NCBI GenBank assembly: GCA_016222805.1
Contig: JACRQG010000048.1
Coordinates: 108,445-172,444 of the forward strand
DNA from: Verrucomicrobiota bacterium
GTDB taxonomy: Bacteria; Verrucomicrobiota; Verrucomicrobiia; Opitutales; Opitutaceae
Direction: 5' to 3'
Length of the DNA: 64,000 nucleotides
The notes beneath the pieces are model-generated. The model ran no database searches and was not told the DNA's origin. It saw only the letters and a program-made list of their open reading frames with translations. Made by a program: the position numbers and the translations under genes. Shown one piece after another: positions 1 through 8,210 of the stretch. Numbering within the stretch: the first letter of the stretch is position 1; each line of letters begins with the position of its first letter.

Positions 1-969
1 GGCGGCCTCGGCGGCGCCGTGGAAACGATCCATGCGGCTGTCCTCCCACTCCACGGAGAGCGGGCCGCGGTAGCCGACGTCGTTCAGGGCGACGATGATG
101 TCCTCGAACTTGATGTCGCCGTGGCCCAGCGAGCGGAAGTCCCAGAACCGGCGCGCGTCACCGAAGGACACATGTCCGCCGAACACGCCCACGCTGCCGT
201 CGCCATGGCCCCACCACACGTCCTTCATGTGCACGTGATAGATGCGATCGCCGAACGTGCGGATGAACTTGACGTAGTCGACCCCCTGGTAGCCCAGGTG
301 CGACGGGTCGTAGTTGAAGCCAAAGCGCTTGTGCCCGCCCACCGCCGCCACCGCCCGCTGGGCGCTGGCGATGTCGAACGCGATTTCGGTCGGATGCACC
401 TCGAGGGCGAAGTTGACATTGGCCTTCTCGAAGGCCTCGAGGATCGGGCCGAAACGCTTGGCGAAATCCGCGTAACCGGCATCCCAGTACGCCTGCGACG
501 TCGGCGGAAACGCGTAGATCGAATGCCAGATCGACGAGCCGGTGAAGCCGTTGACCACCGCGGGGAAGTCGTCCTTGGACGCGCGGCCCGGCTTGGCGTC
601 GAAGAACGCCCGCGCCGCCTTGGCCGTCAGTGCCAGCTTGCGCGCCGCCCGCTTGCGCACGCCCTCGGGATCACCATCACCCCAGACATCCGCCGGCAGG
701 ATGGACTGGTGCCGCGCATCGATGTTGTCGCACACCGCCTGGCCGACGAGGTGGCTGGAGATCGCGTAGCAGGTCAGGCCGTGATCCTTGAGCTGCGCCC
801 ACTTGTCGTGCACGTACTTCTTGCTGGTGGCGGCGGCATCGACGTCGAAGTGATCGCCCCAGCAGGCAAGTTCGACACCATCGTAGCCCATCTTCTTGAC
901 GAGCGGAGCAAGCTTCTCGAGGGGGAGGTCGGCCCATTGGCCGGTGAACAGGGTGACTGGACGGGGCAT
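1..969 (-). CDS. Sugar phosphate isomerase/epimerase (partial, runs off left edge)
   Basis: The reverse strand is open from an ATG at 969 to base 1, 323 codons without a stop, so the C-terminus lies outside the window. The protein begins [20 protein letters not shown] and continues with segments such as [33 protein letters not shown] and [17 protein letters not shown]. These are typical of the xylose-isomerase-like TIM-barrel superfamily (IolE/sugar phosphate isomerase type), whose Glu, Asp and His residues bind a divalent metal. No signal peptide is visible, so it is probably cytoplasmic. It is divergent from the next epimerase-like gene, with about 100 bp between the starts. The substrate cannot be told from sequence; family assignment is confident. 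Confidence 0.9.
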   Translation of the reverse strand, partial: MPRPVTLFTGQWADLPLEKLAPLVKKMGYDGVELACWGDHFDVDAAATSKKYVHDKWAQLKDHGLTCYAISSHLVGQAVCDNIDARHQSILPADVWGDGDPEGVRKRAARKLALTAKAARAFFDAKPGRASKDDFPAVVNGFTGSSIWHSIYAFPPTSQAYWDAGYADFAKRFGPILEAFEKANVNFALEVHPTEIAFDIASAQRAVAAVGGHKRFGFNYDPSHLGYQGVDYVKFIRTFGDRIYHVHMKDVWWGHGDGSVGVFGGHVSFGDARRFWDFRSLGHGDIKFEDIIVALNDVGYRGPLSVEWEDSRMDRFHGAAEAA

Positions 970-1070
970 GATTGGAGGAGTGAAGAACTTAGGGAATAAA
1001 CGAACTCCGCGCGGGCGCGAGAAAAAATCCGTGTTTGTCGCCGCCCGATCGCCCTTCTTAATGCCCCGAA

Positions 1071-1871
1071 ATGCAGCGCTGCTTTTCGAGTCTCGGCTGG
1101 CCGGAAGCGACCCTCGATCAACTCCTGGCGCTCGCCGTCCGCCACGGGATTCCGGCGATCGAAGTGCGCGCGCTTGGCGGTTCGATTGAACTTCCGCCGT
1201 ACCTCGCGCAGACGTATGGCAACCCGGCCCTCCTTGCCGCCCGTCTGCGGGAGGCGGCCTGGCCGGTGCGGATCGTGGCGTTCGACGCGGGGATGAAACT
1301 CGTGGGTGCCACCGAAGCCGCCCGCGCCGAACTACTGGACCTGGCCCCGTGGGCGGAGGCCCTGGGGGTACCCTGGCTAAGGGTGTTCGACGGCGGCAAG
1401 GCCGCCGATGCCGCCGAAATCGCCGAGGGAGCCTCCACCCTGCACTGGTGGCGCGGGGAACGCGCGGCCCGCGGCTGGCGGGTCGACCTGATGGTGGAAA
1501 CGCACGACTCACTCCTCACCGCGGCCGCCCTGGGCCGCCTGCTGGCGGCGGTGCCGGAGGCCGCCCTCCTGTGGGATTCCCATCACACCTGGCGCAAGGG
1601 CGGCGAGGATCCCGTGGTGACGTGGCGCGCCATCCGCCACCGGGTCGTGCATATCCACATCAAGGATGGCACAGGAATTCCGAGCGCGCGCCACCCGTTC
1701 TCTTATTCGCTCCCGGGTGACGGCGAATTCCCGATCGCTGCGCTGCGGGCGGCCCTCGCCGCCGACGGCTACCAGGGCCACCTCTGCCTCGAATGGGAGC
1801 GCAAGTGGCATCCGTACCTTCCCCCGCTCGAGGACGCCTTGCGCACCGCCGCTGTCCGCGCCTGGTGGTAG
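1071..1871 (+). CDS. Sugar phosphate isomerase/epimerase-like TIM-barrel protein
   Basis: A 266-residue cytoplasmic protein of the xylose-isomerase-like TIM-barrel superfamily. Visible strand motifs are [33 protein letters not shown] and [12 protein letters not shown], in the order expected for the metal-binding C-terminal strands of a single-domain epimerase. It starts 102 bases from the divergent epimerase-like gene and is followed after 30 bases by a D-2-hydroxyacid dehydrogenase on the same strand, so these two probably form an operon. The pairing suggests isomerisation and oxidoreduction of a sugar or sugar acid; the actual substrate is unknown. No Shine-Dalgarno sequence decides the start. 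Confidence 0.85.
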   Translation: MQRCFSSLGWPEATLDQLLALAVRHGIPAIEVRALGGSIELPPYLAQTYGNPALLAARLREAAWPVRIVAFDAGMKLVGATEAARAELLDLAPWAEALGVPWLRVFDGGKAADAAEIAEGASTLHWWRGERAARGWRVDLMVETHDSLLTAAALGRLLAAVPEAALLWDSHHTWRKGGEDPVVTWRAIRHRVVHIHIKDGTGIPSARHPFSYSLPGDGEFPIAALRAALAADGYQGHLCLEWERKWHPYLPPLEDALRTAAVRAWW

Positions 1872-1901
1872 ATCCGAACCGCACCGTCCTTTCCTTCCCC
1901 C

Positions 1902-2873
1902 ATGCAGCTCACCCTCTGGACCAACATGCTCTTCAAGGAGTCGGACACCCGCCTCCTCACCGAAGGAGTGAAGCCCCACCGGCTGGTATATTCGCCGGCA
2001 GCGTCTGCGGCCGTGCTCGCTGCGGGCCGGCCGGACCCTCTCCTCGCCGAGGCGGACGTGGCCTTTGGGCAACCCGACGCCGCCCAATGTCTCGCCCTGC
2101 CCCGCCTGCGCTGGGTCGAGGTGACCACCGCCGGCTACACCCGCTACGACACCCCGGAGTTTCTCGAGGGCTTCCGCGCCCGCGGCGCCGCCTTCACCAA
2201 CGCCTCCACGGTGTTCGCCGACTCCTGCGCGCAACACGTGCTGGCGATGATGCTCGCCTTTGGACGGCGGCTGCTGCCCTCCCATCGCGAACAACTCGGC
2301 GATCGTTCCTGGCACTACGACGAACGTCGCTACGAGTCGCGGCTGCTGACCGGCCAGACCGTGCTGCTGCTGGGCTTCGGCGCCATCGGTCGCCGGCTCG
2401 CGAGCCTGCTCGCGCCGTTTGAGATGAAGATCCTGGCCGTCCGGCGGCAGGTGCGGAGCGAGCGCGGCGTGCGGGTCATCCCCGAGGAGCATCTCAGCAG
2501 CGCGCTCGGCCAGGCCGATCACGTCGTCAACCTTCTCCCGGACAATGCCTCCACGCGGAACTACGTGAACGCGCGCCGCCTCGCCTGTTTCAAGCCCGGG
2601 GCTCGCTTCTACAACGTCGGCCGCGGCTCCACCGTCGACGAGACGGCGTTGCTCGACGCCCTGCGGTCCGGGCGGGTCGGTGAGGCGTACCTCGATGTCT
2701 TTGCCACGGAGCCCCTGCCGCCGAACCACCCGTTCTGGGACACCCCGAACTGCTACCTCACTCCCCACACCGCCGGCGGCCGGCACGATCAGGATGAGGC
2801 GATCGTGCGGCACTTCCTCGACAATCTGGCCGCCTTCACCCGCGGGGAGCCGATGATCGACCGCGTGGTGTGA
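1902..2873 (+). CDS. D-2-hydroxyacid dehydrogenase (NAD-dependent)
   Basis: A 323-residue member of the D-isomer-specific 2-hydroxyacid dehydrogenase family, which interconverts 2-oxoacids and D-2-hydroxyacids using NAD(P)H. The Rossmann dinucleotide motif LLGFGAIGRR is at about residues 156-165. The family catalytic triad is present as Arg241 (NVGRGSTVDE), Glu270 (FATEPLP) and His289 (TPHTAGG). The length is normal for the family. It lies 30 bases downstream of the epimerase-like gene and probably shares its transcript. A GC-rich hairpin starts immediately after the stop codon. The exact substrate (glyoxylate, hydroxypyruvate or another sugar-derived 2-oxoacid) is not determined. Confidence 0.92.
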   Translation: MQLTLWTNMLFKESDTRLLTEGVKPHRLVYSPAASAAVLAAGRPDPLLAEADVAFGQPDAAQCLALPRLRWVEVTTAGYTRYDTPEFLEGFRARGAAFTNASTVFADSCAQHVLAMMLAFGRRLLPSHREQLGDRSWHYDERRYESRLLTGQTVLLLGFGAIGRRLASLLAPFEMKILAVRRQVRSERGVRVIPEEHLSSALGQADHVVNLLPDNASTRNYVNARRLACFKPGARFYNVGRGSTVDETALLDALRSGRVGEAYLDVFATEPLPPNHPFWDTPNCYLTPHTAGGRHDQDEAIVRHFLDNLAAFTRGEPMIDRVV

Positions 2874-2974
2874 GCGGGCGCTCACCGCCCGCGTTGCGCT
2901 CCGGCATCCGGCAGGCCCTTCTCCCGGCCGGCAAACGGTAATCCTCTTCACCCCGCCCCGCGGCGCGGGGTGAA
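2874..2974. terminator. Two GC-rich hairpins between convergent genes
   Basis: Two perfect inverted repeats lie between the stop of the dehydrogenase (2873) and the stop of the convergent RDD-protein gene (3007). The first pairs GCGGGCG (2874-2880) with CGCCCGC (2886-2892). The second pairs TTCACCCCGC (2947-2956) with GCGGGGTGAA (2965-2974). Neither has a proper T-tract. Position between convergent genes suggests bidirectional termination; this is an inference. Confidence 0.45.
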
Positions 2975-3006
2975 ACCCGGCGCGGAGCGGAGCGAGCCCG
3001 AAACCC

Positions 3007-3741
3007 TCAGGTGCGAACCACGCGGGTACCGGCGATGAGGTCGTGCAGGCAACGCCGGTCCTGGCGGAAGATGAAGCAATAGTCGACGACCAGGAAGACA
3101 AAGCCCAGCGGGAAGGCGAGGTTCAGCAGGAACACAATCGACACCGGCAGCGCAAAGCGCAGCACCGCCCCGCGCAGGAAGCCCGCCGGCGCTCCCGTGT
3201 CGACCCGCACCACCCGCGCCCCGACGAGCAGCTTGCCGAGGTTCTGTCCGCGGACGCCGATGAGGAGGGCCTGCAGCAGCAGCGCCAAACCCAGCCCCGC
3301 CCAGACCCACACCACGCCTTCGGCAAAGCCCGTGAGGTCGAGGTCCTCCATGTGCGGAATGCCGCCCTTGGCCAGTTGCGGGTTCTTCTCCAGGAGCCCC
3401 CGGGCCATCGCCATTGATCCCGGCATGAGGCTGAGGAAATAGATGAAGGCGTTGAAAAGCGCCGCCCCGGTCCTCGCACCGACCCCGGCCAGTTCCGCCG
3501 GGACGGCCACCGGCGTCGTGAAGGTGCCGACCGAGGGCGCGGACGCGGAGACGCCGGGCAGCGGCGGCGGAGAATCCGGCGCCCCGAACTCCGCGTAGTC
3601 GCCCAACCGTCGCCACTCCTCCGACCCCAGCGCCTTGGCCTTCGTCTCCAGGTTCGCCCGACCGGCTTGGATCCAACCGCGTACCTGCTCCGCCGTGGCC
3701 GGGCCATATTCCCGGCCGTCGCCTCCGATGATGAAGAACAT
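3007..3741 (-). CDS. GYF_2-like/RDD family membrane protein
   Basis: A 244-residue protein read from ATG 3741, chosen because MFFIIGGDGREYGPAT is the classic opening of a GYF_2-type domain; a longer upstream extension would add an unrelated segment. Residues about 1-60 (MFFIIGGDGREYG, EQVRGWIQAGRAN, SEEWRRLGDYAEF) form the GYF_2-like module. After a Pro/Ala-rich linker comes an RDD domain (from about GARTGAALFNAFIY) with several hydrophobic segments and the ending DRRCLHDLIAGTRVV, typical of RDD proteins. It is an inner-membrane protein of unknown function; some RDD proteins have been linked to ion or osmolyte transport. It is the last gene of the minus-strand group. Confidence 0.85.
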   Translation of the reverse strand: MFFIIGGDGREYGPATAEQVRGWIQAGRANLETKAKALGSEEWRRLGDYAEFGAPDSPPPLPGVSASAPSVGTFTTPVAVPAELAGVGARTGAALFNAFIYFLSLMPGSMAMARGLLEKNPQLAKGGIPHMEDLDLTGFAEGVVWVWAGLGLALLLQALLIGVRGQNLGKLLVGARVVRVDTGAPAGFLRGAVLRFALPVSIVFLLNLAFPLGFVFLVVDYCFIFRQDRRCLHDLIAGTRVVRT

Positions 3742-3813
3742 GGCGGCCAACGAAAACGTCCACCGCGCGCACGTCAATGGCCGGACCGCCGCCGCGCCCC
3801 GTTGGCGCGGCGG

Positions 3814-5775
3814 TTATGGCGCCTCGTACACCTCGACCAGCACCACGCCGGTCGTGCCGCCCGTGACCTGCACGGTGTAGCTGGCGGGCTGGAGCGTCGC
3901 GACCAGCACGGCGTCGCGGGAACCCGCCGGGAGGCCGAAGGCACCGACCGCCTGCTGCGTCGCCAGGGTCGCCGCCTCCCAATTGTCGTTCTCGCCGATC
4001 TTCGCCTGGCCCTGGTAGAGTTCCAGCTTCGGGTCCGCCATCGTCCCCCCCACCCCAAAGGCGGCAAGCCCGGGGCCCACGGCGCGAATCAGAAGGCGGC
4101 GCGAGCCGGTGCCGGCGACGTTGAACCCGACGATGAGCGTGTCGTTGCCCGTGCCGCCAAACGTGCGGGCGGAGAGATTGGTAAACCGCGACGCCGTGGC
4201 CGTCATGCTTGCCGCCGATGCGGTGTCGTAGAGTTCGATGAGCGCGTTGCCCGTCGCGCCGCCCTTGCCCGTCAGTTGGATCGTATAGCCGCCCGACGCG
4301 ATGCCCGAACCGAACAAGGCCGCGTCGCGCGAACCGGCGGGCAGCGCAAAGGCCCCGACGGCGGCAGTGGTGGCCGCCACATTGGTGTCGGTTCCCCAGT
4401 CGTCGTTCGTAGCGACCGTCGCCGTGCCGCTCAGGATGGTGAGCACCGGATCCGCCAGCACTCCGCCGACCCCGAACGCCCCGAGCGTCGGCCCCACGCC
4501 GCGCACCAGCACGGACTTCGGAGTCGTCGCATTGCCGCCGACAGTGACGCCGACAATCAGAGTTTCGCTGCCGCTGCCCGCCCGCGCCCGCACGCTCAGA
4601 TTCCCGAGATAGGCCACGGCCGTGCCCGCGCCACCTCCCGCGGATCCACCGCCCCCGGTTCCACCACCTCCGCCACCGCCCGTGGAACCGCCGCCGGAGC
4701 CTCCTCCACCAGCCGAGCCGCCGCCCGCGGTGTCGCTCGCCGTGAAAAGCTGCGTCTTGTTGTTCGCCACGATCCAGAGGTTGTTGGCGAAGAACGCAAA
4801 GTTGTGGGTCGCGAAATCCCCGCCACCGAATTGTTGGGTCGTCCAGGTCCCGAGCGCCCCCGTGGCCGTCACGATGTACGGCACGCTGGCAAACGTATTG
4901 AAGTCCATGCTACCTCCGGCAACGACCACGCGGGACGCCCCGCTCGTCACCGCCCCCGAAGCCCCCAGCCCGCTGGCGGTAAATCCGGCCGGAGCGCCGG
5001 AAATCGTCGCCCCTGCGGTCCAGGTCGTGCCATCCGCGCTGGTGTAGATCCGCAGGGAACCTCCCACTGACACGCCTGCCACAAATTCCCCGCCGGCAAA
5101 GGTCAGGCCCGAGACAAGGTTGGCGGCGCCGAGCCCGCTGAGGGTCACGGTCGTCCACGAAGACCCGTTGGTGCTGCGGTACACCTGGCCGCCGGTCTGC
5201 CCGGCGGCAACGACCACCCCGCCGCCGGCCGCGAGTTGGCTGATGCGCTCGGAGGCGGCGCCAATGTTGACTCTCGTCCAGGTAATGGCGTCGGCGCTGA
5301 AGGCAGAATTCTGGCCAGAGCCCGGGAGGCCGCCGGCAACGAACAGGCTGCTGCCGCCGACCGTGGTGTGGGCCACCTTCCAGAGCGAGCCGGCGCCGGT
5401 CGTGCGTGCGGTCCACGTCGCACCGTCCGGACTGGTGAGGATGTTCTGGGTGTTGCCCGAATCGGCGCCATTGCGCTCGGCCGGCACCACCCACAGGCCG
5501 CCGCCGTAGGTGATGTCGCGCACGACAGGCGCCGTCGGCAGCGTCACGACCGTCCAGGTGACCCCGTCGGCGCTGGTGGTAACCTGCGACTGGAAGGTCC
5601 CCGCGGTCGTGCCCGATCCATAGGCGACAGCGGCATATTTTCCACCACCGTACCCTGCGGCGGTGAACTGGAGTCCGGCGGTGACTCCGGTGGTGCGTTG
5701 GGTCCAGGTGAGTCCCTGGGCGGACACCGAGGCGGCGATCGCCACACCGGCAACAAAAGCGAGGAGGTGCTTCAT
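3814..5775 (-). CDS. Secreted BNR/kelch-like repeat protein with two C-terminal beta repeats
   Basis: A 653-residue exported protein. ATG 5775 is chosen because it gives a clean signal peptide (MKHLLAFVAGVAIAASVSAQ). The N-terminal ~330 residues contain repeated blocks ending in SADGVTWT, SPDGATWT, SADAITWT or SADGTTWT, resembling sialidase/BNR Asp-box blades of a beta-propeller. A low-complexity Gly/Ser linker of about 35 residues follows. The last ~260 residues are two tandem ~125-residue beta domains sharing SETLIVGV/NDTLIVGF, VRGVGPTLGAFGVGG/IRAVGPGLAAFGVGG, NDDW/NDNW and PAGSRDA, ending in VLVEVYEAP. It is a paralogue of the gene at 5995-8118. Function is unknown; adhesion or surface display is possible. 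Confidence 0.8.
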   Translation of the reverse strand: MKHLLAFVAGVAIAASVSAQGLTWTQRTTGVTAGLQFTAAGYGGGKYAAVAYGSGTTAGTFQSQVTTSADGVTWTVVTLPTAPVVRDITYGGGLWVVPAERNGADSGNTQNILTSPDGATWTARTTGAGSLWKVAHTTVGGSSLFVAGGLPGSGQNSAFSADAITWTRVNIGAASERISQLAAGGGVVVAAGQTGGQVYRSTNGSSWTTVTLSGLGAANLVSGLTFAGGEFVAGVSVGGSLRIYTSADGTTWTAGATISGAPAGFTASGLGASGAVTSGASRVVVAGGSMDFNTFASVPYIVTATGALGTWTTQQFGGGDFATHNFAFFANNLWIVANNKTQLFTASDTAGGGSAGGGGSGGGSTGGGGGGGTGGGGSAGGGAGTAVAYLGNLSVRARAGSGSETLIVGVTVGGNATTPKSVLVRGVGPTLGAFGVGGVLADPVLTILSGTATVATNDDWGTDTNVAATTAAVGAFALPAGSRDAALFGSGIASGGYTIQLTGKGGATGNALIELYDTASAASMTATASRFTNLSARTFGGTGNDTLIVGFNVAGTGSRRLLIRAVGPGLAAFGVGGTMADPKLELYQGQAKIGENDNWEAATLATQQAVGAFGLPAGSRDAVLVATLQPASYTVQVTGGTTGVVLVEVYEAP

Positions 5776-5814
5776 GGGTACGAACGAACCTACCACGCCC
5801 CCGCCGATTCGTCG

Positions 5815-5832
5815 TTACGCAGGTCTACGTAA
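5815..5832. promoter_or_regulatory. 18-bp palindrome, copy 1 (TTACGCAG-GT-CTACGTAA)
   Basis: An 8+2+8 inverted repeat with one mismatch, 39 bases upstream of the start codon at 5775. The same sequence recurs at 8158-8175 at nearly the same distance from the paralogous gene. Position and repetition suggest an operator or promoter element specific to this gene pair. The cognate regulator is unknown. Confidence 0.6.
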
Positions 5833-5891
5833 GGGGCGCGGCGCAGGCCCCCTCAGGAGGCAGGCATCACTCGTTTGCGCCACCCAAACGG

Positions 5892-5914
5892 CGTCGCCCC
5901 CGAGGAGGGCGACG
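5892..5914. terminator. Hairpin downstream of the secreted repeat-protein gene
   Basis: CGTCGCCC (5892-5899) pairs perfectly with GGGCGACG (5907-5914) around a 7-base loop, 81 bases beyond the stop of the gene at 5995. No T-tract follows on the minus strand, so terminator function is uncertain. Confidence 0.35.
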
Positions 5915-5994
5915 GCCCGTCAGGCGCGGCCGCGCTGGAACGCCGTGACCGCGTGGTTCACCTCTGCGCCGCGATCCGGTGTCGCGGCGCCCGT

Positions 5995-8118
5995 TCAGGG
6001 AAGCTCGTAGACTTCCACGAGCGCCACGCCAGTCGTGCCGCCGACCCCGCTCACCTGGGCGGTGTAGCTCCCGGGCGTCAGATTGACGATCAGCACCGCG
6101 TCCCGCGAGCCGGTCGCGAGCGCAAACGCCCCGACCGAGGTTTGGGTGACGGCGGGGGTCGAAGTCGGGTCCCAGTTGTCGTTGACCGCCACGCTGGTCT
6201 GGCCCGTGAAGATCTCGAGCCGGGGATCGGCGAGCACGCCGCTCACGCCAAAACCACCGAGGGTCGGACCGACGGCCCGAATCAGCAGCCGGCGGCTGCC
6301 GGTACCGGCCACATTGAAACCGGCGATGAGGATGTCTCCCCCGGTGCCGACCGCGGTGCGCGCAGAGATGTTGACGAGGCGCGGTGTGGCAGCCGTGACG
6401 GTCCCGGCCGGCGTGAGATCGTACAGCTCCGCCAGCACGATGCCGGTGGCACCGCCCACGCCGGTGATCTGCACCGTGTAACTGCCCGACGCCAGGCCAT
6501 TGCGCACCAGGGCGGCATCGCGCGAGCCCGCACCCAGCGCGAAGGCCCCGACGGCCGACTGCGTGGCGACCGGCGTGGTGGCCGGATCCCAATTGTCGTT
6601 TCCGGAAAGAACGGACGCGCCGGCATAGAGATCGAGCCTCGGGTCCGCCAGCGCCCCACTCACGCCAAATCCGGTCAGCGTGGGACCGACGCCGCGAATC
6701 AACAGGTTCTTCGTCCCCGAGGTGGCCGCACCGCCGATGCTCACGCCGACGATCAGGGTCTCCGCGCCCGAACCGGCCGTGGAGCGGATGGAGAGGTTGG
6801 TGAGGTACGCGGTCGAGGGAACCGCCGCGGTCACGGTCAGCGCCGCCACCGTACTCGTAATCGTCCCGGCGGAATTGACGATCCGCACCGAGTACGACCC
6901 GGCGTGGGTGGAAGAGACCACGGGGATCACGTGCGACGCTGCCGTCGCTCCCGGGATCGCGCTGCCGTTGAAGAGCCACTGGTAGGTGAGCCCGCCCCCG
7001 TTGGCGGCCACGGTGAAGGTGACGCTCCCTCCGGCCGGCACCGACTGGCCGGCCGGCTGGGTCGCAATCGTCGGCGCCACCGGTGCGGCCGCCGGCGCGT
7101 CGCCCACCACGAGCTGGCTCGTGCTGGTCCATCCGACGATGGCGGATTCACCGACGGCAAAACCCCGATCGACGTTCCGGTTGAACGGCATCACGCCGAT
7201 CTCGGTGAAGGCCGCGTTGTTGGTCGTGGTCGCAATCCGAAACGTGCCCAGGCCGGACACTCCCGCCGGCGAAACCCGGTAGCCCGGGCCGATGCCCGTC
7301 ACGCCCGAGGAAGCCGTCGCGTTGTTGGTCGCACCGGCCCGCGTCCACGTCAGCCCGTCCGTGCTCACCAGTGCCTGCCCGAAGGTGGAGACGTTGGTGT
7401 TGCTCCGCTCGTAGACCACGAACTGGTTGTTAAAGACGAAGACGCGGGTGTACCCGCCAAACGCAGTGAGGCTGGGAATCGGGGTCCACGTGAGGCCGTC
7501 GGTGCTGCGGAACATCGACGTGGTCGTGGAAACACTGCCGAAGGAGGCGACCCAAATGTCATTCGCAAAGGCCACCCCGGTCGCGCCGGTCAGCGTCGCC
7601 CCGACCGGAGTCGGTGCCGGTCGGGCGGTCCAGGTCACGCCATCGGCGGAGGTGATCCAGCCGAGTTCGAGGGGAGCGACATAGCGGCCGTTGCCGTAGG
7701 CCAGATCGATCAAGCCCCCACCGGTGGCGATGCCGCCCACCGCCACCGTCTGAACGGCGCTCCAGGTGGCTCCATCCGTGGAGTTGTACACGGTGGAGGA
7801 TCCCGAACCGTTGCCGGCCACGGTCCAGAACTTGCCGTTGACGAAGCGCACCTGGCGGACGCCGGAGATGCCGGCAGGCAGGTCCCGGCGGGTCCACGTG
7901 GAGCCGTCCGGGGAGGACAGCACGAAGTCAGTGACGGGATTGTTCGAGGAGGCCGTGACCACGAAGACGCCGTTGCCGTGGGCGAGCCCGGCGATGCTCG
8001 CGCCGCCCAGGAGCGCGGTCGGGGTGGTTTCCCGCCACGTGGGAAGCGATTGGGCCGAGGCGGCGAGCGCGAAAGCGCCAAGAAGGGTCAAGCGGAGGAG
8101 AGGCAGGTGTCGGCACAT
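5995..8118 (-). CDS. Secreted BNR/kelch-like protein with Ig-like domain and two C-terminal beta repeats
   Basis: A 707-residue exported protein. Two ATGs are adjacent (8121 and 8118); a GGAGG at 8128-8124 is 5 bases from ATG 8118, so that start is preferred. A signal peptide (LLRLTLLGAFALAASAQ) is followed by about 320 residues of propeller-like repeats (SPDGSTWTRRD, STDGATWSA, SADGVTWTA, STDGLTWTP). An Ig-like domain comes next (PTIATQPAGQSVPAGGSVTF ... YQWLFNGSAIPGAT). It ends with two tandem ~125-residue beta domains like those of the paralogue at 3814-5775, finishing ALVEVYELP. Presumably cell-surface or secreted; no catalytic residues were recognised. Confidence 0.82.
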   Translation of the reverse strand: MCRHLPLLRLTLLGAFALAASAQSLPTWRETTPTALLGGASIAGLAHGNGVFVVTASSNNPVTDFVLSSPDGSTWTRRDLPAGISGVRQVRFVNGKFWTVAGNGSGSSTVYNSTDGATWSAVQTVAVGGIATGGGLIDLAYGNGRYVAPLELGWITSADGVTWTARPAPTPVGATLTGATGVAFANDIWVASFGSVSTTTSMFRSTDGLTWTPIPSLTAFGGYTRVFVFNNQFVVYERSNTNVSTFGQALVSTDGLTWTRAGATNNATASSGVTGIGPGYRVSPAGVSGLGTFRIATTTNNAAFTEIGVMPFNRNVDRGFAVGESAIVGWTSTSQLVVGDAPAAAPVAPTIATQPAGQSVPAGGSVTFTVAANGGGLTYQWLFNGSAIPGATAASHVIPVVSSTHAGSYSVRIVNSAGTITSTVAALTVTAAVPSTAYLTNLSIRSTAGSGAETLIVGVSIGGAATSGTKNLLIRGVGPTLTGFGVSGALADPRLDLYAGASVLSGNDNWDPATTPVATQSAVGAFALGAGSRDAALVRNGLASGSYTVQITGVGGATGIVLAELYDLTPAGTVTAATPRLVNISARTAVGTGGDILIAGFNVAGTGSRRLLIRAVGPTLGGFGVSGVLADPRLEIFTGQTSVAVNDNWDPTSTPAVTQTSVGAFALATGSRDAVLIVNLTPGSYTAQVSGVGGTTGVALVEVYELP

Positions 8119-8157
8119 CATGACCTCCCAGGATACGTGCCCGGGCCGGACCTGTCG

Positions 8158-8175
8158 TTACGCAGGTCTGCGTAA
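8158..8175. promoter_or_regulatory. 18-bp palindrome, copy 2 (TTACGCAG-GT-CTGCGTAA)
   Basis: A perfect 8+2+8 inverted repeat 39 bases upstream of ATG 8118, between the MFS transporter stop (8211) and the secreted repeat-protein gene. It matches copy 1 at 17 of 18 positions and is preceded by the same GTCG. Likely a shared regulator-binding site. Confidence 0.6.
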
Positions 8176-8210
8176 GGGTGCGCCGGTCGGCGGCGCCCTG
8201 GAGTCCGCCC

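Noticed and set aside
4620..4740. CRISPR-like or tandem nucleotide repeat
   Set aside because: The repeated pattern encodes the Gly/Ser linker of the secreted protein and has no spacer structure.
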